DNA of 52,203 nucleotides from Ectocarpus siliculosus. Taxonomy: Eukaryota; Sar; Phaeophyceae; Ectocarpales; Ectocarpaceae. Made by a program: the position numbers and the translations under genes. Location: positions 3,876,906 to 3,929,108 of the forward strand of contig FN649743.1 in the NCBI GenBank assembly GCA_000310025.1, read 5' to 3'. Below are positions 11,194-22,291 of the stretch, in pieces. The notes beneath the pieces are model-generated. The model was not told where the DNA came from. It did no database searches and saw nothing but the letters and a program-made list of their open reading frames with translations. Each line of letters opens with the position of its first letter. The first letter of the stretch is position 1.

Positions 11194-13088
11194 AGGATAA
11201 TCATATATTTCTCGAAGAAATAATAATAAATGTGATACATTATGTGCTTGTGGTAGTTGTGAAACCCTGCTGCTGCTGGCCCTTTTTTCAATATTCACAG
11301 GTACTCGTACGCCGTTTCAACGTGCAAGTATACTCAGCCAATCCCACCAAAAATCAAAGTGCTTAACAACCACAAGAATCATAGCGGACGTTTACAGCGT
11401 GAAGCGGTGCCGGCGGCGAGCGCAAAGAATAAGCGACTGCCTTATTACTGTCGGTACACTTCTTTGTGCGCACCGCCTGCTGCTTCACTGCCGGCACATG
11501 CACACACAGCACATATACACGCTGCATGCTCGACAGCGTGGAAACTTTCGCCGGGAACGGTGATGTATGCATATGCATCAGCTGATTTGCATATGAGGCG
11601 AGTGCTCGTGCTCGGCAGAAAACAGCGTATTTTTGCAGGAGGTTCACCGCAAGCTGTGTGCCGGATCACGTTTGTTTGCGTGTGTTTCTTGTTTTTTCAG
11701 GTTGGTGTTGTTATCCCTTCCAGCAACAAGGTTTGAACGCTATTTTTCTGAACGGAATTCAATGAGACGAAGGTTTTTAGACGGGCGCGATAGAGAGCTA
11801 CTTCTACCGCTGGAGTGTCTGTGTGGGTCCCCCCCCCCCTGGTAGCCTATGTTTCCGAAAATCGATCCCGATACTTTCGGACAAATGCAAAACAATTGTT
11901 GGTGTCGTCGATGATGTAGAAAGGAACTCTACAGTGGGAGTTAACAGAAAATAAATCGTCGTGTGAGCAGCCGCTCTCTGTCTGCCGTCTTTCGCGGCTG
12001 GGTAATGAGTCACACCACCGGCAATAGAGTGACAGCATCGAAGAATCATCAATCGTGCCGTGGCCTACGAACGATGCCACAACCGTCTACCGCGTGGTCA
12101 CCTCCCTCTCCGAACCGATCTCCGACAGGGCATCTACAGTAAGTGGATCTAGATGACGGTATGTTTTTGATGCATGGCATACAACACCCTTCTTCCTTTC
12201 AGAAAATAACATAGAAGCACAGAACAACGAGGACAGACAACAAAGCCGGCATGCCAGGTAACCATTACCACCCTAAACGCCAACCTTCACCGGGGTTGCC
12301 GCTTGCGTGTCATGTCGTACACTGTTACTCTCTGCACGTGTCTTCGAAGGTGCACAAGGAAGCTCCGGCAGAAACGACCCACCTTTCGCAGTTTGTGGGG
12401 GCGGGCGCGGTTGTACGCGGGGCGAAGCTAGATCCTGTGATGATCCGTTCCGATTGGCGCCACCCCTCTCTTTGTGTAGTTCCACCCTCTATTTATTATT
12501 CCTGGATGCCTGAATGGGATCGAGCCTCTCCTTGGGGGATGCTCTGCAAGGATTGGCACGGGCAGGGAATGCTTCGAACCGATAACCGGCTGGAGGCGTT
12601 ACATATTCTCAAAATATAATTTACCGCCGTTTTTTTCTCAGCGCCGGTTAACCGAAGGAAACACCTCCTCCGCAATGGTATTTTTGTGACTTTTGTGGCA
12701 ACACACTCCTCGTTCAACATCCCAGTCGGTGTTCTGCTAGTGCTTGGCGTGGTATTTCACTCACACGGTGTATATCGTAGTAGTCACAGGTAGAGATGGG
12801 CACCGGAAGGGAAAAGCAAGAATACAATGCAATAACCGGCTCGGAGTGTCGGCGGACAGTGTAAGCGGATATGAGAGGAATGATACCTTCTGGAGGTGCG
12901 GGGAGATGTACTGTAACTCCCCCCGAAAGGATAAAACAGGGGACAGGATCGATGTACAGTAGTAGTAGCCCTTGCTTGAGCAACATCCGTCCCCCCACTC
13001 ATTGTTGTCAGTCCTCTACCGATACATATCGATACTCAAGGCAACAGCAACAGCTAGCTGCTGTTCCGCACGAGTAAATAACATGTAA
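11194..13088. other. gene-poor stretch before the Ty3/gypsy relic
   Basis: No supported exon. Frames here are short and lack the coding composition of the neighbouring genes. The left boundary of the retroelement may lie inside this interval; no LTR pair was recognised. Confidence 0.4.
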
Positions 13089-13652
13089 ATGCTTCTTTCA
13101 CGGGTCTTCCAGATAATTTTTTTCCACCCGTGCGTATCCTTACTGATTTCTTTCGTGAATGGATGGGAACACCCTCTCGAAAAGACAATTTTGGGTGCGA
13201 TCGACCCTGACGAGCCCTCTACCGTCGATCTCGTTCTTTCCATTCCTGATTACATTCAGCAAGTGACACGGAAGTTGGACGGCGGAGCCGCTTGGCCGGA
13301 AGATTTTCAGCTGCTGTTGCGTCACCTTGCGCAGCAATTCGACGTCGGAGACCGTCAAGAAAGGGGCTACACATACATACAGTACAACAATATTCGTGTA
13401 TGCATAGCCGATGAGACTTCTTTCACGGATTACGTTCGTGCTTTCCGTTTGCTGGTCTCGTCTGTGACTGGATCTGAATGTACACTGGTCCTGGTGTACC
13501 CAGGTTCTAGAAATATTAATATTGCGACATTCGGTGTGCAAGCAGTTTCCGAGTCTGTCTCCACTTGTGTACTCGGGTGCTCTGGCCACAGCGGCCTCTC
13601 CTTTTTTGTCGATTGCAGCTATGTGGCAGGCGTTCGCGCCTTCGGTGACTAA
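13089..13652 (+). pseudogene. gag-like fragment of the Ty3/gypsy relic
   Basis: 187 open codons upstream of the zinc-knuckle fragment, in element order. It contains TSFTDYVRAFRLLVSSVTGSE and no cellular domain I recognise. Assignment to gag rests on position and orientation rather than on a strong motif. Confidence 0.5.
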
Positions 13653-16600
13653 TACAACCCCCGCTACGGTGGTTCGCCTCATTATTCGTTGTCTTCGACA
13701 CGTGGTTCCTCGCAGCCTCGGCGGTCTGACCACCGCGCTCGGCGCCTTCGGGCCAGTGGGCATCTGGTTCTGCACAGAATCATGTAGTTTTGCCGGTACA
13801 ATTCCAAGATGCTGGCCCTTTCGCGCATACTTACAACTCTTGGCCTGCCTCTCACGCCGATTGGTCTGATGTACACGCCCACTTGCCCCAGTTCTAACTA
13901 GTTTTCGTAAAAATCACTGACGACCCTTTGTTGTGGACTCCTTTGGTGACGCAAGAGGCTCGATCGCAAGCCTTTTCCGCGAAAACAAGAATCGCTGTCT
14001 GAACTGCTCGGAACACCATTCCATGACGCAATGCGCTTCGACATTCACGAGTTCGTCTATGCACATGTAGAGTATTATTGAATCCTGAGTTGGGTAGTCT
14101 CAACGACGCTTCTGCTGTTTTTCGGCGTTGGCAGAGGGCAGCAAGAGGTCTTTCCGCCGAAAAAGTTCGGACAGGGGCAATCACGTTGGAATCGCCGTTC
14201 CGACGGTGGTACAGTAGTTCCCGTCGCAATCACCCGCCACAGTCTCACCACAGTGGCAACACCCCGCGAAAAATTGAGGGTAACCATAGTACGACCCAAC
14301 AGACGTTTGGCAACCCCCACCACACTTTATGCTCTGTCCGTCTATCAACCCCAATCACATGCTCACACAGGTCATTCGTCTGGCATCATGGTTTCGACAA
14401 ATCGCAATGCTCGCCAGCCTGGTCATTTCCAGAACGGTGGCCGTTCCTACCACGGATGACTCATCGACGGTGGTTCGCCTCCTTCCCTCGGACCGCTTCC
14501 AGCATCTTCGGGGACCTCATTTCGTTCATCACAAGACGCGTGCGTCACGCCCTGTTGCGTTTAACACTTCGGTTTGTAGACAACACCAATACTTCGGTCC
14601 TGTTGTTCCTTCAAACTCTGTTGCATCTAGAAATTCTGTCCTACGTAGCGATGACGATACTTTGGTAAATGTCACCCCTACACACTCTGCTGCCTCAAAC
14701 ACTCCGGTGCCATGCAATAACAACCGTACTCCGGTGCATGTTGTTTCTTCAAGTGTAGGTCAGGTCGGTATCCAGCCAAATACTCCCATCCCACCTTCAC
14801 CATCACACTGATCATTTGCAACCTCTGCCCCCTCGCCTCTTCGGATTGATGCTCCGTCGGAGCTTTTCCAGTCTGGTGTGAGTACTGTCTTGAGGTGCGG
14901 GAACAGAACCGTAGGACCTTCGAGGGCATTGAGTACTGCTCGCTTGTCGGGCACCGCTCGTTCGCTCCCCCAGTCGTTTGCAGATAAGACCGGCCGAGGC
15001 CAAACGCTTTGGACGATCGATGAGGAACTGCCTGAATTGGTTACCTCGGGTGAATCTTCGGACCCGCTCGATTCGTTTGTGCTCGCTTCCGTTGAGGGTC
15101 CGCCCTCGACCGTTGCACCGGTAGCGAACTTGACTTGGTCCGACCGGCAAGCATTAGAGTCAAACTCGCCTGGCGCCGAATCGCCTTGTTCCCCTGGTTC
15201 CGACCATCGAACGTCATCAGAGTCCGCCACGCACGGCATTTCGACCATGGGTCGTCTTTACATGTCCCATCTCCTCCGATGCACGCTCGCACGGAAGCGC
15301 CTTATATCAGGCAGCTGCGACCGGCGTCGACAGTGTAGACACCACCGCGTCGGGAGGACCCGCCCGGAGCGAACAGTCGGCGGTCTCGCGTACCTTGTCA
15401 CGAGGGAATGGCCAGGAGCACCGCGCTCGGCTCAGTTCTGTCACTGACCCGGTCTTAGAGGCCGTTCCCAGCGAAAGCGGCCTGTTGCAGGACGCCTGAC
15501 GGGGCGGTTCTTCAGGTTTAGAATTGAGGCGCACCCAGCACTATGTTACTGGCCCAATTATTGCGGACATTTCGACTCCGGTCGATTCTTCGGCGGTCCC
15601 CGCCGTTGCCGGGATCATTCCCACGGATGTCCATACCGTCAATCGAAACACGTACGTTTTTCTCACCACAGCTTCTGCTTCGACCCCAGCTTTGGCTGAC
15701 AGCACTCGGGGCGCACCGACCCCTGCAGCTCCAGCTGTTTTCGACCCGTCTACCGAGTACTCCTGACATGGTCTTCTTTCGGAAGCCCCCCTCTCTTTTC
15801 CCCAATGGACACCCTGGACTGTTATGGTTGAGGCATTGTTTACTGTTGTGCTGATCAGTTTTTCGCCGTGGAAAAAGCCTTTCTTTTCGAAGACCACCGC
15901 AAAGCATCATGCACGCGTTCGATCTTGCCTTACGCAAGACGTTTGGCCGTGGGGTCCGTGGTTTCGACCAACCTCTTCGGGGACGAGAACGCGAAATTGT
16001 TGTGCCACTGGCTCTCACGCAAAATTTAGTCAAAAATCCGAGTTACAAGTTCATCTTGTCGGATCTGTGACAAAACCCTTTTCAAAGCCAGTCCCTCCGA
16101 CGGTATGTTGGCCTCCAACGAGTGCGTAGTCGGTTAAGACAGAACGCCCCTCCCGAGCGCAGCTCTCGTTTTCTGCCTTCTAGCGATCAGGTTCCGACGC
16201 CATCGCTCCGTAGCGCGGTGTATGAGGTTAACCCTTCCACGGCACCGGGAGCTTACCCCACACTCGGGAAAACTATGACGCTGTTCTGGCGCCAACCGCT
16301 CGAGGAGAACAGGCGAAGGTGACGAAGGGGAAATACGGCGGAACCAGGATCCTCTTGGTCGCTCTGCTACGCGTAGGTCGCTCGTGTGAGCTATACACGA
16401 AGGGGTCAGCAAATCAATCCCACCTATCGGAAGAGGACACGGAACCCAGTTGCCCGAAGCAGCGGAGGAATCTTGAGCCGCAGTTTGAAGACCGCCGCTT
16501 TACCTGTGGCGCTACACAGCGCTAAGAGGCAATTGGAGACGGGGAGGCGAAGCTGTACCCAAAATGTCTCCTGGTTCGAGAGACAAGATGCCCGCGAGCG

Positions 16601-16952
16601 GGATTTGTTGACAACTTTTTAATCGAAATGTTCCGCTGAAGAAAACATAGCACACTGTGGAAGCATATCCGCTAAGTTATTACCGACGAGGGCTGGAGAG
16701 CCATCGCTGCGCACCAAAATCAACCTGAACGAGACTATGCTGTGGGTGGAGTTGGACGGAATGTTTCCCTGCATAGCGAAGTTGATAACTTCCATCTGTG
16801 GCAGGCAGATCGTGGGCAAATGCAGTGGCGCCATAGCTGTCATCTTGAGCGAATGTAAGCTCACCAAAAACACGGTCACCAGGGCGTTTCGCACGGAACT
16901 CCCCAACATGGCTACGTGCATTCTGTCTCTGACCGCCCTCCATGGGAAGCAG

Positions 16953-17480
16953 GTGAAGTTATTCTTTACCCATTCTATGAAACCAGCCGTTCTCGTTTTG
17001 TTGTCTAAGTTGGTCAACCCTCCTGTTTTGGTTTCGCCGGATTGGGATGTCATTTCGGACGGCTCGCGACCTTTCGTCCTTTACTGTGATGCTATTAGTC
17101 GCGAAGGGTTCGGTGGGACTCTCGAACAAGAACAGCCGAATGGGCCCATCCGTTCCATCGTCTTCACCAGCCTGGCTACGTTGGACCCCGAACGTCATTG
17201 GACCCCATTTGATCTTGAGGCGGGTAGGATCATACGGTGTATCAAACGAAATCGCGTCTACATGTGGGGTACGAAATATCGTGTTTTCATCGACCACAAT
17301 CTCTCGGTCATTTTGCCAAGGTGGGGGAGAACAATGTCCCCGTGTTCAACGTTGGCAAGAATTCCTTACCGCCTACAAATACACTCCCGGTTTTGCAAGG
17401 GTCCCGCACATGGGAACTTCCTCTCTCGCCTTCCGATCGACGCGGCCGAATGTGACCGATCTGGTCGCAGCCGCTTGACC
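16953..17480 (+). pseudogene. Ty3/gypsy RT C-terminus and RNase H fragment
   Basis: Reads KLFFTHSMKPAV, PPVLVSPDWD, SDGSRPFVLYCDA and REGFGG. These are the RT thumb/connection residues and first RNase H strand (catalytic Asp in CDA) of Ty3/gypsy elements. Later RNase H blocks RHWTPFDLEAG and FIDHN follow. One or more frame breaks occur after about 17320, and the third catalytic region is only found in a shifted frame. Confidence 0.8.
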
Positions 17481-18810
17481 TTGACTGAGTATGAGGAGAC
17501 CGCGTTTTTCATCTGGTCTTGTGGCCTGACACTTTCCGGCCATCGGGCCGCGGGTGTTGGCTTGGCTGGGCTTGTCCCGACCTCCCCGACTTCGGTCTTG
17601 GGTGGGCTTGCCTCCTCTACGGCCGACTCTGTCGATTTCCGTCGGCACGGTCAGGGTCTCCCACCGTGAGGCCTTTCGTCTTCGTCTGGCGTCTGAAACA
17701 TCGTTCCTTGGCCGCCCACGACGCTTGGCGTTTCGTCTTCTTCGAGAATGCGCAATCGGCCTCCCATCGTTTGGTCCGGCTCTCTAGAACTCGCGTCTCC
17801 GTCGACTGTCCCACCGGCTGCCACACCACGTCGAACCCTCGATCGTACCCAGGTGATATCCACGCGGACTCGTCGCCGCACGGCGGTTGTGTCAGGCAGG
17901 CCACTCCCGCTTGTTGATTAGGGTTGATCTAATGACCCGTCTTCCGTGCCTCCCACACGGATTTTCGCTTCGCCACGACCGTCTCGACGGTCTCCGACGG
18001 TGCTCTCGGCACCGTCAACGACACCAGTGTTGTCTAGTTCGTTTTCGGTTACTTGTGCTGTTGGTTCATCCCAAATTCCTCCACGCCTCTGGCCCATGGA
18101 TGAGATTCTGCATCTCCGACGCATACTGCACCTTCAGTTGCTCCTGCTCTGCAGTCTTCGCAGCCGCCGGCTCTTCGGAGTCTCCACCTAGTGTGGTTTC
18201 GACCGCTCGCGCGAATTCGCCTTCGGTCTCCACTGCTGCGCTACTTTCTGGAGGGTTGCAGTCGACCCCTCAAGAGCCAGACCCCTCTTCCATCCAGGCG
18301 GCTTTGCATTCTTCGGCGGACCTGGACTTCTGGGCGTCTGTCGAACGTTTCTTGCATGCTAATCGGACTGGCGAGCAACAGAACGATCCTGTGTGGGATG
18401 TAGCAATTCGTTTTTATCCTTCTGGGTCGGCCTGCGGCCCTCCCTTCGGATCTCATGGGTCATGTTCCGTCCTGGACCTTCTCTGTTGGAGACTCGTGGC
18501 CTGTCTAACAAAGGCCGGTTACATGTTGACGATGATGGTTTGGTCTTGCTTGTTCGCAAGCCAACAGCACCCCCGTCTCCTACATGCTGCAGGAAGTAAA
18601 GCGTGCCACGTTTTCGTGCATCAAGATCCTGTTGGTGGAACCGCGCAACCGAAGAATGGATGATGATGATTATCAATCATCATCTAGACCTCCTCGCGCT
18701 TCGCATCTTTCCGTATTGGGCACACTGGCCGGCACCACACCGACCGGAGAAATGCCCCACGCGTGTAGCGTCTTGCCTTCACCATCCCCTTCCTCCTACA
18801 CGTGATTGAC

Positions 18811-19998
18811 CCATTGTTTTTTTTTCTTCAGGAAAGATTCAACCGTCGTCCCTTTCCCTTTTTCGAATGTGAAAGGTGTCGAGGTATGGTTTGCACTTTG
18901 GTTCGAGACATGTTTACCCATAAGAATTTCTTTTTCTTAGCGTTACGCCTGGGAAAACTACACGAGTGATCTCTGTGTGCCTACAGTACATATGCCGGAC
19001 ATACCCGTCTTGGGCACGAAGGCAAACGAACTACTTGAGACATCCGACAACCCGCCATCCAGGGGCCCAAACAATCGACACCGTGCATGTACAGAAGTTC
19101 TTCTGTGAAACTCTGCCGACGAAAGAAGACTAAAAGGCTGAACTTGACTACTGCTACTGGCTACGACACATCCCTACGACAACACCGTTGACACCCCTCT
19201 ACGACATTCAATTCATTCTCAAACACAACGACGAGGGTCGATGTCGCCGACGCCCCCAAAAAACAGCGGGCACCTACTCAAGGCCATGGGCCAGAACAAC
19301 GCGGGTTTGCTACGTTCACTTTCTTTGGGCGAAATTCTTGCTCAAAAATCCAAACCAAAACACAGACCCAAAAACGAAAGGAGCAGGGGACCATGCCATG
19401 GCGACCAACACAAGAAGACCGGAGAGTAAATGATTACGGGGAGGGAAAACAACTTCTACGGTACCCAAAATCCAACAGTTTTCTGCATATATACATACTA
19501 TGGCGGCACGCGTATATACATACTATGGCGGCACGCGTACTAGGCGGGTCTCCCTACTTCTAAGAGTGTGATCGTGTCCAGCATTTCGATATTGTACTTC
19601 GACACGGAAGGAATTGGACACAACACGGCTCACGGTACGCAAGGAAATTTCTACTCGTTTGGTTTCGTTCAATGGGTGGGAGGTTCTTAAGTCGAAAATA
19701 CGTCAAGGGGACTCCACAACTCAAGCGCTGAACACAGATGAGCCACAGGCTTTGCCTAGCTGTACGCGGGCCCTTCCCGCAGAGTGGGTGCTCCTGTATT
19801 ACCTCACGGGTTCAACGCTCGTCCCCCCCTCCAACTATTCTCGTACGTACATGCAGCTGCCCGCACACACACTCATTAGCATGTACTCTTGATACACATC
19901 TGGAACCATCATCAGTTCGCGCCTTTCTTTGCTGCGAACGGAAGCTATTTACGTCCCCCCGCCCGCTCATCAGTGGTGGTCGTAGTCGTGCCGTTCTT
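18811..19998. other. non-coding stretch with a 25-bp tandem duplication
   Basis: No gene recognised. The block TATATACATACTATGGCGGC plus ACGCG is present twice in tandem at 19488-19512 and 19513-19537. The first ~70 bp resemble part of 9772-9832. The 3' UTR of the WW-domain gene probably occupies the right end. Confidence 0.5.
19488..19537. repeat. 25-bp perfect tandem duplication
   Basis: Two identical copies of a 25-bp unit beginning TATATACATACTATGG, head to tail, with no recognised function. Confidence 0.9.
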
Positions 19999-22175
19999 TC
20001 AGCGGTATTTCCTGAGGCAGTTCGGAGTGTCGTACTGCGACGCCCCCGTTTCTTCATTGTACCAGTATCTGCGGCCCTTCTCGGTGCGAAGCTGTTGCCA
20101 CTGCTCAGATTCCTTCTTCTTTTTCTGGCCGGCGCCGCCGGCCTTACCTCCGTTGTCCTTATGGGGAGAAGGCTCCCGCGGCTGGGAGGAAGACACCGAG
20201 GGCTGAGAGGAAGGCGCCGGGGGCGGCGGCGGGGGGGGTTTCTGAGCGCCGTTCGTGTCGGGCTTGTCCCAAGTTCTGTCCCCGGATATTTCGTTGTACC
20301 AGTAGGGCTTCTTCTCATCTCCGTCCGTTTGGTACTCCGTCCACCCTCCGGCCAGAGCCTGTTATTCAAAATTATCATGGAGGATAAATTATAATCCCGT
20401 GCGAAACATATGATCCCTCTGAGTCAGTTCTGAGCAGATTGAAACCTCCATCTGCTCCGAGTGATCTCTATGGACTGCTACCTGTTTCCATGCTAAAACA
20501 AACGCATGCATTCCATATATTTTCCTCAAGAATAAGTGTCGATTGCAGATAAATTGGTCGCCGACAGGATCTGTTGGTCTGTAGACGGTTCAAGTCGAAA
20601 GCGCAACGTTCAGCGGATACATTCCAGAGTCAATAAATACCGGTGGAGTTCGTCTTTGTTTCGTTGTTTGACGTTCTTTGTCGATGTCGTCGGCGCGATC
20701 AATACCATCGTTGTTGCTAGAAATGTACCCAGTCAGGTTTGGCATGCATGCTGTAGACAAAACTCGTGTGCGGAACAATTGGGACCTTGGCATTCCACCA
20801 CCCACTGCCGTGTGCTCCTCCTTTCTCCTACCCCTCTCCCGCTCGCTCAACCCCAACCTCGAAACTCACCCAAACACACACGCACCTGTTTCCACTGCTT
20901 TTCCGCTTCTAGGGGCGAAGCTGGGTTGAACTGGGTGCTGGCGGGAACGTTGACGCCTGGGCCGCCCACAATAGGTGATAGCCCCACCTGCATCTGCGGC
21001 GGAAAGCGCCCGTACACCCTTCCTCTAGTTGTCTTGTTGAACCTGGTGAGAGCGCACCGGAGGAAGGGGTTATTGCGCAGAAAAGACGCGTAATCCAAGG
21101 AAGAGGTAAGAGTGGTGGCAGAGAGGCACCGATGGTATCAAGCGCACATTCCCTGAACCGTTAATATCTCAAAAGCACGTAGATATTTCGGGTTTCCGGA
21201 AGCAGACAGGTATTTATCGCTGAGCGAGGCAGATGATCGCTACTTCAAGTTATTTGCATGCAATCATCGTGCTGAGGTACAGCTACAGCAGTATCCGTTC
21301 GATATCTTATGGGCGGTCGCTGCAAATAAATACTTCAAAGTACCTGCTCGAAGTACGTGCCAAGCAAACGCGGTTCGGTTGTTGCTCACCAACAGTTGAC
21401 ACCGTGTTCATCATAGCCGGGTGTCCACTCCTGAGGGTTGAAGCTCGCCATACTCTTCTTGTTGTGCGGTTTGTCCGTTCCGGGTCACCTGTTTTTTGTT
21501 CAATATGGGGTTCGACTTTCATTATATGATGCGGTGCAACAACCCAAGACACGCTTTGAAGTTTTGGTCACACGCCACACGCCACGAGGAAACTTACCAC
21601 CACCTACTGCAACAAGTACTACATACAGGAACAGAGCCTAAGATGGCTACTGCTGTCTTCGCATCACATCCCTTTCGCACAAGTCGAGCAGTAGTCATCC
21701 TCGGCAGTTTTCGCCCGACCAGGCCAATCTCGCTGCACGTGATGGACTGGAGGCGTTGGAAGGGCGCTTCCTTCATACTTAGACTAAACCATGTATCGAA
21801 TTCAAGGCGAAATGATCAGAGGCAACACATGTCGACGTACCCGGCACAGCACTACTGTACAACGCGAAAAAATCGCAGACACACAGCAACGGAGCGGGTC
21901 AATTCCCGTTCTTTCGCGCCGTTTGGAGAGCTGGTGGTTTCTTTCTTTCTTAGACTTACGGTAAGCAACCCGTCCTTCAACAAAAGAGAACGAATACGAA
22001 AGGAAAGCAGCAGCCAGTCTGCTGCTTTCACCGGGTGGCACGGGTGATTGCGAAGGGGACAAGCGGCGTGGTGATGCGTTTCGCCTTCGGCCCCTCTGTC
22101 CGCGGAGTGGTGCACTTTGCATCTCTGAACCCTCTGCCCCTTCGTCAACAGACAATCAAGTTGAAGACAGGACTC

Positions 22176-22231
<56 letters not shown>

Positions 22232-22291
22232 CTCAGCTGCGGGCTGGCTGCTGCTGGGACGTCGGTCTGATCACCTCGAGAATAGCGGCAG
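19999..22291 (-). CDS. Poly-Q protein with two WW domains (3' part of the gene)
   Basis: Three exons support the 3' end: 22291-22178 (start provisional), 21042-20886 and 20358-19999 (TGA). Phases agree (2/1, then 0). The first visible exon encodes a run of 18 Gln, split by the intron after its 17th complete codon. The middle exon reads FNKTTRGRVYG...EAEKQWKQ. The last exon has two WW domains, GWTEYQTDGDEKKPYWYNE...TWDKP and QWQQLRTEKGRRYWYNEE...QYDTP. They are separated by a poly-Pro segment (PPPPPPAPSSQP) that could itself be a WW ligand, then a KKKKE stretch. In both domains the aromatic WYNE core is kept. In WW2 the second signature Trp is replaced by Tyr (SQYDTP), a known variant. WW domains bind proline-rich partners. 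Upstream exons including the start codon were not found. Confidence 0.7.
22177..22230 (-). repeat. (CAG)18 tract coding for poly-Q, ending at a splice donor
   Basis: Eighteen uninterrupted CAG triplets on the minus strand. The last triplet contributes CA to the exon, and its G is the first base of the GTGAGT donor. The next exon starts with G and restores the Gln codon. Confidence 0.85.

Larger units (their letters stand above)
13089..18810 (+). mobile_element. degenerate Ty3/gypsy-type retrotransposon
   Basis: A broken element on the plus strand. An open gag-like piece (13089-13652) is followed by a zinc-knuckle-like CLNCSEHHSMTQC (13993-14034) and, in another frame, NPELGSLND...FRRWQ. From about 16850 to 17480 the end of reverse transcriptase and the RNase H domain are readable: CDA.SREGFGGTLEQEQ, then ERHWTPFDLEAG, MWGTKYRVFIDHN and the FLSRLP end. 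The frame breaks near 17325, where the matching continuation moves between frames. A recognisable integrase and clear LTRs were not found. Many stops and frameshifts separate the pieces, so the element is dead. Confidence 0.8.
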
